Part shown: positions 47,028 to 56,708 of the stretch, piece by piece | Position numbering within the stretch: position 1 is the stretch's first letter | How the letters are laid out: every line of letters begins with the position of its first letter | Assembly: GCA_030686115.1 (NCBI GenBank) | Contig: CP131612.1 | Coordinates: forward strand, 1,178,001 to 1,242,000 | Length of the DNA stretch: 64,000 nt | Source: Psychrobacter cibarius | Lineage (GTDB): Bacteria > Pseudomonadota > Gammaproteobacteria > Pseudomonadales > Moraxellaceae | Direction: 5' to 3' | Notes under the pieces: generated by a model | What the model was told of the DNA's origin: nothing | Database searches by the model: none | Seen by the model: the letters and a program-made list of their open reading frames with translations, nothing else | Position numbers and translations under genes: made by a program

Positions 47028-48275
47028 ATGCGCTATGAAGTGATCGTTATCGGTGCAGGTATGGTTGGCACGTCAGTCGCGTGGCATTTACAAAAAAATA
47101 ATTCAAAAGTACTGATGTTAGACAAGAAGTTGCCAGGCTCAGAGACCTCGTATGGCAATGCAGGATTGATTCAGCGCGAAGCCATTCATACCCATCCTTT
47201 TCCTCGTCAATTGACTGAAATGATCAGAGTATTACCGAACCAAGGCACTGATATTCGTTATCGTATCCCAGCAATTTTGCGTTATCACCAAGCGTTGTTG
47301 CAGTATTGGAAATACTCTACGCCCGCTTCGGTCAAAAAAATAGAATCAGAATGGCAGACATTGATTGCGCATTGTACCAATGAGCATCAAACAATGATTT
47401 CAGCATCTGGTGCTGACGAGCTAATTACTCGTGATGGTTGGTTACAACTGCATCGTTCTGAAGAGACGTTTAAAGAAGCGCAAGCATCAGCCATTGATGC
47501 GCGCAATCAAGGAGTTGAGCATAACGTATTGAACCTTGAAGCGCTAAAAGCCATGGAGCCTAGCGCTAATTTTGAAGGTTTCGTTGGTGCGATTCATTGG
47601 AAAAACTCTTGGCAAGTGTCAAACCCAAGCTCGCTCGTAAAAGCCTATGCAAAAAATTTCCAAGAGATGGGTGGTACGATTAAAGAGAGCGATGTAAAAG
47701 AAATCGTACAAGACGGTGAAGGTTGGAAAATCATTACTGATAATGACACTTATTATAGTGATAAGTTGGTTATCGCAGCAGGTCCATGGTCTAATGATTT
47801 GATCAAGCCACTTGGCTATAATCTGCCATTGTTCCCAATGCGTGGCTATCATCAGCATTTCAAAGTGACAGAAAAGAACACCATCAATCACAGTATGTTT
47901 GATATGGACAAAGGCTTTGTGATGGGGCCAATGCAGCAGGGTATCCGTATCACGACCGGTGCTGAGATGACTACCATGGATGCACCAAAGAACTTTGGTC
48001 AATTAAAAACGGTTCTGAAGCTGGCAAGAAAAATCTTACCATTAGAAGATGCAGTAGAGTCTGAAGCATGGGCAGGATCGCGTCCTTGTATGCCTGATAT
48101 GAAGCCAGTTATTGGTCCTGCAGACAAGCATGAAAAACTATGGTTTGCCTTTGGTCACAGTCATCAAGGTTTTACTTTAGGGCCTATGACAGGGCGTCTG
48201 GTTGAAGAGATGATTCATGACAAGCCATTATTAGTAGATGTTGCGCCATTCAGTGCTCAGCGTTTTTCTAATTAA
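47028..48275 (+). CDS. D-amino-acid dehydrogenase-like FAD oxidoreductase
   Basis: 415 aa, DadA/DAO family. FAD-binding GAGMVGTSVAWHL at the N-terminus; the SETSYGNAGLI loop and C-terminal GHSHQGFTLGPMTGRLVEEMI are DadA-type. Oxidises a D- or imino-type amino acid at the membrane or in the cytoplasm. A RidA gene follows by 56 bases, which suits enzymes releasing 2-imino acids. AAGGA ribosome site. Confidence 0.8.
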   Translation: MRYEVIVIGAGMVGTSVAWHLQKNNSKVLMLDKKLPGSETSYGNAGLIQREAIHTHPFPRQLTEMIRVLPNQGTDIRYRIPAILRYHQALLQYWKYSTPASVKKIESEWQTLIAHCTNEHQTMISASGADELITRDGWLQLHRSEETFKEAQASAIDARNQGVEHNVLNLEALKAMEPSANFEGFVGAIHWKNSWQVSNPSSLVKAYAKNFQEMGGTIKESDVKEIVQDGEGWKIITDNDTYYSDKLVIAAGPWSNDLIKPLGYNLPLFPMRGYHQHFKVTEKNTINHSMFDMDKGFVMGPMQQGIRITTGAEMTTMDAPKNFGQLKTVLKLARKILPLEDAVESEAWAGSRPCMPDMKPVIGPADKHEKLWFAFGHSHQGFTLGPMTGRLVEEMIHDKPLLVDVAPFSAQRFSN

Positions 48276-48331
48276 CAGCGCATTTGACAGATTTAGCACA
48301 GACTTAAATTAATAAATTGAAGGTATATAAC

Positions 48332-48673
48332 ATGATAAAGAAGCTGCATAGCAATCAACGTATGAGCAAAACTGTAATCCATAATCAGACTATTTATTTA
48401 TGTGGTCAGGTAGGTAATGCAGAAGACGATATCAAAGCGCAAACATTGACTTGTCTAGAAAAGATTCAAACGTTATTAGAAGAAGTGGGTAGCGATAAAT
48501 CAAAACTACTGTCAGTAACGGTTTGGATAAAAGACATGGCAGACTTTGCTGCTATGAATGAAGTTTATGACCAGTGGTTTGAAGGCATTCAGCCGCCAGC
48601 TCGTGCTTGTGGCGAGTCTGCATTGGCACGTCCTGAGCTGTTGGTTGAGATGATTGCCATCGCCGCTGAGTAA
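48332..48673 (+). CDS. RidA family imine/enamine deaminase
   Basis: 113 aa from ATG 48332, chosen because GAAGG lies 8 bases upstream; the frame also opens at a TTG at 48317. Rid/YjgF fold, with the VTVWIKDMADFAAMNEVYDQWF and PARACGESALARPELLVEM motifs. The catalytic Arg is in ARACGE. Clears reactive 2-iminoacids, probably those made by the DadA-like enzyme upstream. Closer to the RidA subfamily used in amine oxidation than to the E. coli RidA. Confidence 0.85.
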   Translation: MIKKLHSNQRMSKTVIHNQTIYLCGQVGNAEDDIKAQTLTCLEKIQTLLEEVGSDKSKLLSVTVWIKDMADFAAMNEVYDQWFEGIQPPARACGESALARPELLVEMIAIAAE

Positions 48674-49012
48674 GTAACAGATTGATTGTAGTAGTTGTTT
48701 AAAAAAGGCCATGATATCGCTATCATGGCCTTTTTTTGTTTTCCTGTTTTCTCATAGATTGGTTGTGAATATGTTTTTATAAGCGATCAAAGTAGATTAA
48801 GCTATATTTATTCAACTTATGTTTTATAATATTATGTTTTTCTCACGTTACCTGTTATTATACGCCAGCAACAGTTCTGAGATAATAAACAGCCTCTCAA
48901 AACCATCATTTTTTAGCATTGATGGCTAAGCAAACTGCTGGTAGTTATATTTTCAATGTCTTTTTAAATTAATAATAGTTTGTTTCTTATTGAACATTTT
49001 GAGGAAATTCAC
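48674..49012. other. Intergenic region before the small membrane protein
   Basis: Holds the strong terminator at 48701 and then AT-rich DNA up to the GTG at 49013. Nothing else recognisable. Confidence 0.5.
48701..48737 (+). terminator. Terminator after the ridA gene
   Basis: AAGGCCATGAT / ATCATGGCCTT, 11-bp perfect arms, then seven T, 28 bases past the stop. Confidence 0.92.
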
Positions 49013-49249
49013 GTGGAATTCATAGGTGTTATTTTACTTGTCATCGCAAGCATCATGTGCATTATTTATAGCATTAAGTTAATTATTATAGCCTTCCAAG
49101 AGTCGGTGCTCTGGGGGCTGTTATATCTATTTCTTCCATTTGCCAATTTATACTTTATTATCACTCGCTGGGCAGAGTGCAGTTCACCATTTTTGAGATC
49201 ACTCATAGCCGTTGCATTTATGATTGTGGGCGCTTTGATGGCTTCATAA
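49013..49249 (+). CDS. Small predicted membrane protein
   Basis: 78 aa from GTG 49013 (GAGGA 7 bases upstream). Two long hydrophobic segments (FIGVILLVIASIMCIIYSIKLIIIAF and LRSLIAVAFMIVGALMA) flank a third, shorter one (LWGLLYLFLPFANLYFI). No domain recognised. It converges with the enoyl-CoA hydratase gene. Confidence 0.65.
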   Translation: MEFIGVILLVIASIMCIIYSIKLIIIAFQESVLWGLLYLFLPFANLYFIITRWAECSSPFLRSLIAVAFMIVGALMAS

Positions 49250-49296
49250 TAATAGCAACGTCATCTTTTTTTAGTCAGAGTATTTTCGTCAAACAG

Positions 49297-50109
49297 TTAG
49301 CATCCTTTCCATACCGCTTGGCGCTTTTCAACAAAGGCGTCAATACCTTCACTCACATCGCCTGCCATCATATTACAAGTCATCACTTCACTGGCATAGT
49401 CATAAGCATCTTCGACGCTCATATTCAATTGCTTATAAAACATATCTTTGCCAGTTCTTACCGCTACTGGAGATTTGGTAGTAATCGCCGTTATCAACGA
49501 TTGCAAGACTTGTTCTAATTGCTCTGATGGTGCAACTCGATTAATCAATCCATATTGTAGGGCGGTATGTGCATCGATAAACTCACCAGTAATCAGCATC
49601 TCAAACGCTTGCTTACGAGGTAGATTGCGACTGACGGCTACAGCAGGTGTGGAGCAAAAAAGCCCAACGTTTATCCCTGAAGTGGCAAATTTGGCTTCAT
49701 CAGCGGCAACGGCTAAATCACAGGCAGCGACCAGTTGGCACCCTGCTGCTGTCGCGATGCCCTGCACTTTTGCAATCACGACTTGTGGCATACGGTTAAT
49801 AGTGAGCATCATGTGACTGCATTGTTGGAATAGGGCGCGCTGAAAGGCTTCATCTGAATGTGCGCGCATCTCTTTTAGATTGTGACCGGCACAAAACGCT
49901 TTACCATTTGCTGCAATGACGACTACATGGATATTGTCATCTTGAGCGATACTGTCCAGTTCCGATTGTAGCGCAGAGAGTAGCTCAACGGATAAGGCAT
50001 TGAATTGCTTTGGTCGGTTTAAGGTGAGAGTGACCACACCACTTTTTCTATCGTCTTTTCTAATAACGGGAAAGTCGTCCATGTCTAAGGCAACGTCAGA
50101 GTTTGTCAT
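49297..50109 (-). CDS. Enoyl-CoA hydratase/isomerase family protein
   Basis: 270 aa crotonase fold. Oxyanion-hole motifs AFCAGHNLKEM (about 68) and IATAAGCQLVAACDLAVA (about 118) are present. The usual catalytic Glu in the second region is not at the common place, so it may be a hydratase-like isomerase such as the ECHDC3 group. Substrate unknown. No other beta-oxidation genes nearby. Confidence 0.8.
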   Translation of the reverse strand: MTNSDVALDMDDFPVIRKDDRKSGVVTLTLNRPKQFNALSVELLSALQSELDSIAQDDNIHVVVIAANGKAFCAGHNLKEMRAHSDEAFQRALFQQCSHMMLTINRMPQVVIAKVQGIATAAGCQLVAACDLAVAADEAKFATSGINVGLFCSTPAVAVSRNLPRKQAFEMLITGEFIDAHTALQYGLINRVAPSEQLEQVLQSLITAITTKSPVAVRTGKDMFYKQLNMSVEDAYDYASEVMTCNMMAGDVSEGIDAFVEKRQAVWKGC

Positions 50110-50224
50110 TTATCATCCTTGATAATGGGTTGTTTCATTTGGTAGATGCTATGTATAGCTACCTAAATAGTAGCATGGCTTACCTCTTATATAATAGGTT
50201 GCTCATGTAGAAAGCAGACAAATA

Positions 50225-50260
50225 AAAATAGCGATCTCATATTCTGAGGTCGCTATTTGT
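50225..50260 (-). terminator. Terminator after the VOC gene
   Basis: AAATAGCGA / TCGCTATTT arms with T-rich exit on the minus strand. Confidence 0.7.
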
Positions 50261-50311
50261 TTATCAGTCAGATACAAGTCAAGGCTGTATTAAGCTGTAT
50301 TTACACTGAAC

Positions 50312-50812
50312 TTAGTATGCGCCTTCGCTATAAATAAGCTCGTAGCTGTGGCTGTATATCTCGACGATATTGCCAAACGGGTCTTCCATATAGATCATGC
50401 GGTAAGGCTTTTCACCAGGGTAATAATAGCGTGGTTTTTCCATACGCTTTTTACCGCCTGCTGCAACGATGCGCTCAGCCAACTCTTCAACATTTGGATC
50501 TTGAACACAAAAGTGAAAGATACCTGTTTTCCAATATTCAAAGTTATTTTCAAGGTTTTCTTGATTTTTAAATTCAAAAATCTCAACACCGATACGGTCA
50601 CCAGTAGATAGGTGAGCAATACGGAAACTGCCCCAACCTGAACCGAATACTTCAGTACACATCTCACCAATCGGGCTATTATCTTCAACAATCTCTGTTG
50701 GCTCCATGATGGTGTACCAACCCATTACTTCAGTATAAAATTTTACGGCGGCTTCTAGGTCGGGAACTGAAAGGCCGATGTGCGAAAAACTCCTTGGATA
50801 AACGTTGTTCAT
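50312..50812 (-). CDS. VOC family (glyoxalase-like) metalloprotein
   Basis: 166 aa. Two beta-alpha-beta-beta-beta modules: FSHIGLSVPDLEAAVKFYTEVMGWY, and later GIFHFCVQDPNV plus IYMEDPFGNIVEIYSHS. The His and Glu at these positions fit VOC metal ligands. Reaction unknown. It is divergent from a LysR gene 107 bases away, which probably controls it. Confidence 0.8.
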   Translation of the reverse strand: MNNVYPRSFSHIGLSVPDLEAAVKFYTEVMGWYTIMEPTEIVEDNSPIGEMCTEVFGSGWGSFRIAHLSTGDRIGVEIFEFKNQENLENNFEYWKTGIFHFCVQDPNVEELAERIVAAGGKKRMEKPRYYYPGEKPYRMIYMEDPFGNIVEIYSHSYELIYSEGAY

Positions 50813-50919
50813 AGCTTTTGCTCCTGTTAGTTGTACTCTTATTTAACATGAGGCCAGTATACAAACATACGATTATTATATAAAATTATCAAATATTATA
50901 TAAATAATTATGTATCGTA
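50813..50919. promoter_or_regulatory. Shared VOC/LysR control region
   Basis: 107-base divergent spacer, very AT-rich, with two near-identical ATTATATAA blocks (about 50874-50903) that could be LysR-type sites. Sites inferred by position only. Confidence 0.45.
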
Positions 50920-51789
50920 ATGATAAATATCACATGGTTGCGCACTTTTTGTGCGCTTGCCGAGTTCGGGCACTTTACTCGTACGGCTGAACGCTTACAC
51001 ATGACCCAATCTGGTGTGAGTCAGCATATACGTAAGCTAGAAGATCAGTTGGACACAGACTTACTGATTCGTCAAGGAAAGCAGTTTTCACTGACCAATG
51101 CAGGTGAACAGCTCTATAAAGAAGCAGGGGAGATATTGCAGCGCTTATCAAATCTGGAGCAGCGCATCGGTGAAGATCCTCATTATGAAGGGTTGGTACG
51201 TTTGATGTCGCCTGGTAGTGTGGGACTCAAGCTATATCCGCAGCTTTTGACACTACAGCAGCAGCATTCAAAACTAGTGATTGATTATCGCTTTGCACCC
51301 AATGCTGATATAGAGCGGGCACTTGCCAATCATGAGATTGACATTGGTTTTATGACGGATGTCTCAGATGAGGAGACAGTCAGTTGTAAGTCTATGGCTC
51401 AAGAAGCGCTAATATTAGTGACACCTGCAACTACGGTAGAGCCGAGCTGGGAGTATCTCACCGAGCTTGGTTTTATTGATCATCCAGATGGTGCACACCA
51501 TGCAGGTATGCTGCTAAGCGCTAATTATCCTGAATTCCAGCACATCAATGACTTTGAGAAAAAAGGCTTTTCTAATCAGATTGGTTTAATTTTAGAGCCA
51601 GTCAGTAGGGGTATAGGCTTTACGGTGCTACCTGCACATGCAGTGGCTGCTTATCCAAAGCCTGAGCTTATTAAGAGCCATCATCTGCCTGTTGCAGTTA
51701 GCGAGACGCTATATCTTGCAGTAAGACGACGGCATACACTCTCTAATAGAATGCATACTGTCATTGATGAAGTAACGAAATGGCTATAG
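50920..51789 (+). CDS. LysR-family transcriptional regulator
   Basis: 289 aa. HTH at about 15-42 (GHFTRTAERLHMTQSGVSQHIRKLEDQL) then a substrate-binding domain. Divergent from the VOC gene, as expected for a regulator of its neighbour. Monocistronic; a Sel1-repeat gene follows. Confidence 0.9.
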   Translation: MINITWLRTFCALAEFGHFTRTAERLHMTQSGVSQHIRKLEDQLDTDLLIRQGKQFSLTNAGEQLYKEAGEILQRLSNLEQRIGEDPHYEGLVRLMSPGSVGLKLYPQLLTLQQQHSKLVIDYRFAPNADIERALANHEIDIGFMTDVSDEETVSCKSMAQEALILVTPATTVEPSWEYLTELGFIDHPDGAHHAGMLLSANYPEFQHINDFEKKGFSNQIGLILEPVSRGIGFTVLPAHAVAAYPKPELIKSHHLPVAVSETLYLAVRRRHTLSNRMHTVIDEVTKWL

Positions 51790-51926
51790 CATTAATACAT
51801 GAATAATTAGCCTTACATTTTGTTTGTAATACAGTTTGGCTAGCAACAGTATCTATATATGAACGTTAAACACGCCATAATTTATTTAGATATATTTTCG
51901 ATTTATGCTACATCTATGGACTAATA

Positions 51927-52874
51927 ATGAATATACAGCTATTAAAAAAGACATGCTTTAATATTGTAATGATTTATATGATAGCTGGACTACCAATACC
52001 TGCTATTGCCGAAGATTCAGTGTTGATAAGTGATTTGGCTACTATTGAGTCGCTAGCACGGCAAGGAAATGCTATTGCTCAGTATAATTTGGGTGTTATG
52101 TATGCAGCAGGTTCAGATGTTGAGCAAGATAATGTCAAAGCTTTTGAGTGGTTGAATAAATCTGCCAGTCAAGGATTAGCTGAAGCGCAATATAATATCG
52201 GTGTTATGTACAATCAAGGTATAGCTGTACCACAAAGCCATGAAAAAGCCTTTACCTACTATAGCAATTCTGCTAAACAAGGCTATAGCAGAGCGCAATA
52301 TAATCTTGGTAATCTTTACTCTAAAGGTGAAGGTGTCGTTCAAAACGATATCAGCGCCCTTGAACATTGGCAACAGGCAGCTGAGCAAAATAACAAGTTA
52401 GCACAGTTTAATTTAGGCATTGCTTATGCCGATGCGAAAGGTGTCCCTAAAGATAATATAGCAGCGTTTAAATGGTACAAAAAATCTGCTGAACAAGGCG
52501 TTGCTGGTGCTCAATTTAATTTAGGTGTTCTGTATCAGCAGGGTCAAGGGGTTTCTAAAAATAACGCAAAAGCGGCTGAATGGTTCGAAAAAGCAGCTAA
52601 GCAAGGCATGGCAGAAGCTCAGTTTAACCTTGGTTTTATGTATTATAAAGGCGAGGGTGTAAAATTAGACTATAGCAAAGCAGCGCATTGGTTTGAAAGC
52701 TATAGTCAGCTAGGATATCAAGACGTGCAAAACGAATTAGCAAAAATTTATATTCTAAGTGATGGTGTCTATGGCGATAGAGTAGGTGGGTTAGCAGGGT
52801 TAAAGCGTATCTGTGACACTGGCATCCAGAAATATTGTGATATGTATACAGAATGGAGCCAAAAAACAGATTAA
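51927..52874 (+). CDS. Sel1-repeat exported protein
   Basis: 315 aa. A signal-like N-terminus (residues 1-27, ending AIA) precedes seven Sel1 repeats of about 36 residues (AQYNLGVMYAAG, AQYNIGVMYNQG, AQYNLGNLYSKG and so on), spanning about residues 40-275. The C-terminal 40 residues are outside the repeats, with two Cys. Sel1 proteins scaffold protein complexes; the partner is not evident. Exported or periplasmic. Confidence 0.85.
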   Translation: MNIQLLKKTCFNIVMIYMIAGLPIPAIAEDSVLISDLATIESLARQGNAIAQYNLGVMYAAGSDVEQDNVKAFEWLNKSASQGLAEAQYNIGVMYNQGIAVPQSHEKAFTYYSNSAKQGYSRAQYNLGNLYSKGEGVVQNDISALEHWQQAAEQNNKLAQFNLGIAYADAKGVPKDNIAAFKWYKKSAEQGVAGAQFNLGVLYQQGQGVSKNNAKAAEWFEKAAKQGMAEAQFNLGFMYYKGEGVKLDYSKAAHWFESYSQLGYQDVQNELAKIYILSDGVYGDRVGGLAGLKRICDTGIQKYCDMYTEWSQKTD

Positions 52875-52913
52875 ATGGTTTGGCTCTGTTCTGCTTTAAA
52901 ATGATAAAAACAT

Positions 52914-54050
52914 CTATCTCATATTCATACCTAAGCGCATAGCCGCAGCGATATTGACAGCCGTGGTTTCAATATTGTCATAAGCCTGACTCAGTACGTT
53001 TTCGATGGTATCTACTTTTTGAATACTGGGCATGATGACCTCGAACTGGCTAGTTTGCGCAGGTTTGAGTCCGTCAACACTGCCGCAGATAGCAATGACC
53101 GGCGTATGGCTGGCTTTGGCAAGCTGACTGATGCCACCTGCAACTTTACCCATGGCTGTCTGCGCATCAAGCTTACCTTCGCCAGTGATAACGAGATCAG
53201 CCTCTGCGATATGCTGCGATAAATGAGCCACCTCAGCAACTGTGTCAAAGCCTGATTTTAGCTGAGCTTGAAAGAACGTCATCATCGCGTAGCCAAGACC
53301 ACCAGCTGCTCCAGCGCCTTCGACATGTTGGCAGTCCTCATAACCGTGATGACCGCACATGGTGGCAAAGTGACTGAGTGCTTTATCTAAAGCTTTTACT
53401 TGCTCTGGACAAGCGCCTTTTTGTGGACCAAATACTGCGCTCGCACCCAAAAGACCACATAATGGATTGGTCACATCACAAGCGACTTCAAATACTGTGT
53501 CTAATACCTTTGCATGAAGATTTATATTATCAAGCCTATGTAGGCTGGCAAGTGCACCACCACCATGAGTGAGTAGAGTGTTATCGATATCGTGAAATGT
53601 GATGCCTAATGCCATTAGCATGCCAAGACCTGCATCATTGGTTGCGCTACCACCTAGACCAATCACGATACGTTTAGCCCCTTCTTCTAACGCATCAGCA
53701 ATCAGCTCGCCGACACCGTAACTGCTAGCAATGACAGGATTGCGTTCATCGCTTGTCAGTAGATGTAATCCGCACGCTTGAGCAACTTCGATGACAGCCG
53801 TAGCGTCGGGCAATAACAAATACTTTGCCGTTATCGATCTCATGAGTGGGTCGTGTACCACCACTTCTTTCCAGCGTCCGCCTAATACATAAGACAATAC
53901 CGCAGAGGTGCCTTCACCGCCATCTGCCATCGGCAATAACGTATAGTCAGCGTTTGGAAACACCTGACTAAAACCAGACTGAATGGCGCGGCAAACATCC
54001 AGTGCTTCTAAGCTTTCTTTAAATGAGTCGGGAGCAATTAAAATTTTCAT
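52914..54050 (-). CDS. Glycerate 2-kinase (GarK/GlxK family)
   Basis: 378 aa. Family signatures: KILIAPDSFKESL, DGGEGTS, GLGGSATNDAGLGML, DLVITGEGKLDAQTAMGK. Phosphorylates D-glycerate to 2-phosphoglycerate. Operon-like with a GntP-family permease immediately upstream (20 bases), so it probably serves glycerate or a related sugar acid uptake. Confidence 0.93.
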   Translation of the reverse strand: MKILIAPDSFKESLEALDVCRAIQSGFSQVFPNADYTLLPMADGGEGTSAVLSYVLGGRWKEVVVHDPLMRSITAKYLLLPDATAVIEVAQACGLHLLTSDERNPVIASSYGVGELIADALEEGAKRIVIGLGGSATNDAGLGMLMALGITFHDIDNTLLTHGGGALASLHRLDNINLHAKVLDTVFEVACDVTNPLCGLLGASAVFGPQKGACPEQVKALDKALSHFATMCGHHGYEDCQHVEGAGAAGGLGYAMMTFFQAQLKSGFDTVAEVAHLSQHIAEADLVITGEGKLDAQTAMGKVAGGISQLAKASHTPVIAICGSVDGLKPAQTSQFEVIMPSIQKVDTIENVLSQAYDNIETTAVNIAAAMRLGMNMR

Positions 54051-54070
54051 GAATGTCTCTTTGAATCTCT

Positions 54071-55429
54071 TTAAATAAATACCAAGGTTAATAACCAGAT
54101 AAAGACGATGCTAGTCACGCCTTGAATACCCGTTGCCATAGAATGGGCTTTGTAAGCCTGCGCCACACTCATACGACTAAACTGACTGACAATCCAAAAA
54201 AAGCTGTCATTGGCGTGCGAGATAGTCATGGCACCTGCACCAATGGCCATCACACAAAATACGCGACCAAGCTCACTGTCGAGACCAATTTGATCCAATA
54301 ACGGGGCGATCATCGCAGAGGTGGTGACCAAGGCGACTGTGGTTGAGCCTTGTGCCGTTTTTAACGCAGCAGAGACAATGAATGGCATAAAAATACCAAG
54401 CCCTAACGCAGACAATGTCGTACCTAAATAGTCGCCAATCGGTGTGACCTTTAGCATGGCACCAAATGCACCGCCTGCGCCAGTAATCAATAGGATAGGG
54501 GCTGCCACAACCAAACCTTGAGAGATGCTGTCGCTAATTTGCTGTGTTTTTTGCTCAGTGTTAATTAGTAAGAAAGACAAGAATAAACCAATCAGTAATG
54601 CCGTGAGTGGATTGCCGATGAACACTAAAATATCTGTCAACGTGCCACTGCCAAATGGTGCACTTGGGAAGTTAGCAACAGACGATAAGCAAATCAATAG
54701 GATAGGGACAATAATAGGCAAAAACGCCATTGTTGCTGACGGCATGCTGCTATAGTCGTCGCGTGTCTTCATGTTTTCAGGCAAAGTCGCTGCTGGCGCG
54801 TCCAGTGCGTCGATATTGTCGGGAGCGACATTTAAGAATCGATTAGACCACCACCAGCCAGCCAGTACAGCAACCGCTGTCACCACCACACCGACCATAA
54901 TAACCAAGCCTAAATTGGACTCTAACCCTAAGTTACCTGCTGCGGCAATTGGACCTGGGGTTGGTGGTACAAAGGTATGGGTTGCGTATAAGCCTGTCGC
55001 TAAGGCAATGCTCATCGCCACACTGGACACGTGTAAACGCTCGGCCAATGTTTCTTTCAATGAGTTTAAAATAATGTAGCCAGAGTCACAGAATACTGGC
55101 ACTGAAACCACAGCACCAACGATAGACATGGTCAAAGTAGGGAAGCGTGGTCCCAAAACTTTGATGACCGTTTCTGCCATTACAATGGCGGCACCTGTTT
55201 TTTCAAGGATTAGCCCTATGATAGTACCGAAGACAATAACCAGACCGATGTAACCTAAAATACCGCCAAAGCCATCCGAGATGGTTTTAGCAACAGTATT
55301 AAGCGGCACTTGGTAAAATAGCGCTACTAAAAAGGCTGATAATATCAATACTAAAAAAGGATGCCACTTTAACTTTGCTGTGGCAAAAATAATAAAAAGA
55401 ATGGTCAGCACAAGCCAAAATACGATCAT
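54071..55429 (-). CDS. GntP-family gluconate/glycerate permease
   Basis: 452 aa, 12 or more hydrophobic segments. KWHPFLVLILSAFLVAL, GAAIVMAETVIKVLGPRFPTLTMSIVGAVVSVPVFCDSGYIIL and PTPGPIAAAGNLG are conserved GntP motifs. Takes up sugar acids across the inner membrane. The downstream glycerate kinase suggests glycerate as substrate; gluconate is the alternative. Confidence 0.9.
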   Translation of the reverse strand: MIVFWLVLTILFIIFATAKLKWHPFLVLILSAFLVALFYQVPLNTVAKTISDGFGGILGYIGLVIVFGTIIGLILEKTGAAIVMAETVIKVLGPRFPTLTMSIVGAVVSVPVFCDSGYIILNSLKETLAERLHVSSVAMSIALATGLYATHTFVPPTPGPIAAAGNLGLESNLGLVIMVGVVVTAVAVLAGWWWSNRFLNVAPDNIDALDAPAATLPENMKTRDDYSSMPSATMAFLPIIVPILLICLSSVANFPSAPFGSGTLTDILVFIGNPLTALLIGLFLSFLLINTEQKTQQISDSISQGLVVAAPILLITGAGGAFGAMLKVTPIGDYLGTTLSALGLGIFMPFIVSAALKTAQGSTTVALVTTSAMIAPLLDQIGLDSELGRVFCVMAIGAGAMTISHANDSFFWIVSQFSRMSVAQAYKAHSMATGIQGVTSIVFIWLLTLVFI

Positions 55430-55467
55430 TACTGTCTCTACATGTAGGGTTGATAGCGATAATTGTG

Positions 55468-55507
55468 GATGCTGCTACTGAGCTATTATTTCATTAATAG
55501 CAGCATC
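55468..55507. repeat. 10-bp inverted repeat in the gntP/cobT divergent region
   Basis: GATGCTGCTA and TAGCAGCATC, perfect arms with a 20-base loop, 38 bases before the permease ATG. No T-run, so an operator is more likely than a terminator. Confidence 0.5.
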
Positions 55508-55655
55508 AATAGGTATATGGATTTTTAAAGGGGCATATTCTATAGTAAATCCAAGCTGCTAGGGAATCTATTCGGCTCATATTTGATTTTATTCATGGTA
55601 AAGCTTAGATACTCTGCTAGTATGTGCTTTTTGCTTCACACGTACCATTATCAGG

Positions 55656-56708
55656 ATGCCTACCTTGACCATATTTACCGCGCCTACTATAGCCAATATA
55701 GAAAATGATGAATTACGTCTGCAGCTACAGCAGATTATAGACCTAAAAACCAAGCCGCTGGGCGCGCTTGGGCGAATAGAGGCACTCGCTGTGCAGTTGG
55801 GCATGATTCAAGGAACGATCACACCGCATATTGAGCAAGCGCAAATACGAGTGTTTGCGGCAGACCATGGTTTAACTAAGCATGGTACATCAGCGTTTCC
55901 TAGTGCTGTCACTGCGCAAATGGTTCATAACTTTTTGCAAGGCGGTGCCGCCATCAACGTACTGGCACGCCAGCATAATATTGAGTTAAAGGTTGTTGAC
56001 GCTGGGGTGGATGCCGACTTTGCTCCTCATCCAAAATTGCTGGATTACAAGGTTCGTCATGGTAGTCGTGATGCGCTAACAGAGCCTGCGATGACAGAAA
56101 CAGAGTGTTTAGCAGCGCTAGAAAACGGCATGAAAGTCGTCAAGAATCTAGCGGGCAATCTGTTGATTGTTGGTGAAATGGGCATAGGTAATACTTCAGC
56201 AGCGAGTCTTTTGCTCGCAAGACTGGGCGACTTGTCTATTGCTGATTGTATCGGTCGCGGTACAGGACTTGATGATGCAGGATTAAAGCATAAGACGGAT
56301 ATTTTGACGCAAGTATTAGAGCGTCATCAACAGGCACAAGCACCGTTTGATGTACTCGCTGCATTGGGCGGGCTTGAGATTGCTATGATGGCGGGTGCGC
56401 TGATTCAGGCTGCTAGTGAACGGCGTATTCTCCTGATTGATGGTTTTATTGCCAGTAGCGCATTATTGGTGGCTGAACGCCTAGCGCCCGGTGTTGCTCA
56501 ATACGCGGTCTTTGCTCATCATTCTGTTGAGCCGGGGCACGCGCATTTATTGAAATCACTAAATGCTGAGCCTTTACTTAATATGGGCATGCGCTTAGGC
56601 GAGGGTAGCGGGGCTGCGCTCGCGTATCCATTGTTGCAATCCGCTTGCGCCATTATCAATGAGATGGCAAGTTTTAGTGACGCCGGTATCAGTGAGCAAA
56701 ACAACTGA
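55656..56708 (+). CDS. cobT: Nicotinate-nucleotide:dimethylbenzimidazole phosphoribosyltransferase CobT
   Basis: 350 aa, standard length. Catalytic Glu region near the C-terminus HHSVEPGHAHLLKSL, and the PLGALGRIEALAVQLGMIQ start and FAADHGLTKHGTSAFP motif. Makes alpha-ribazole phosphate for the lower ligand of cobalamin. Its ribosome site is poor. Stop overlaps the cobS start by one base. Confidence 0.95.
   Translation: MPTLTIFTAPTIANIENDELRLQLQQIIDLKTKPLGALGRIEALAVQLGMIQGTITPHIEQAQIRVFAADHGLTKHGTSAFPSAVTAQMVHNFLQGGAAINVLARQHNIELKVVDAGVDADFAPHPKLLDYKVRHGSRDALTEPAMTETECLAALENGMKVVKNLAGNLLIVGEMGIGNTSAASLLLARLGDLSIADCIGRGTGLDDAGLKHKTDILTQVLERHQQAQAPFDVLAALGGLEIAMMAGALIQAASERRILLIDGFIASSALLVAERLAPGVAQYAVFAHHSVEPGHAHLLKSLNAEPLLNMGMRLGEGSGAALAYPLLQSACAIINEMASFSDAGISEQNN

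Noticed and set aside
55430..55655. Cobalamin riboswitch before cobT.
   Set aside because: The spacer is short and shows no B12-box-like conserved stretch; only the inverted repeat at 55468 was found.
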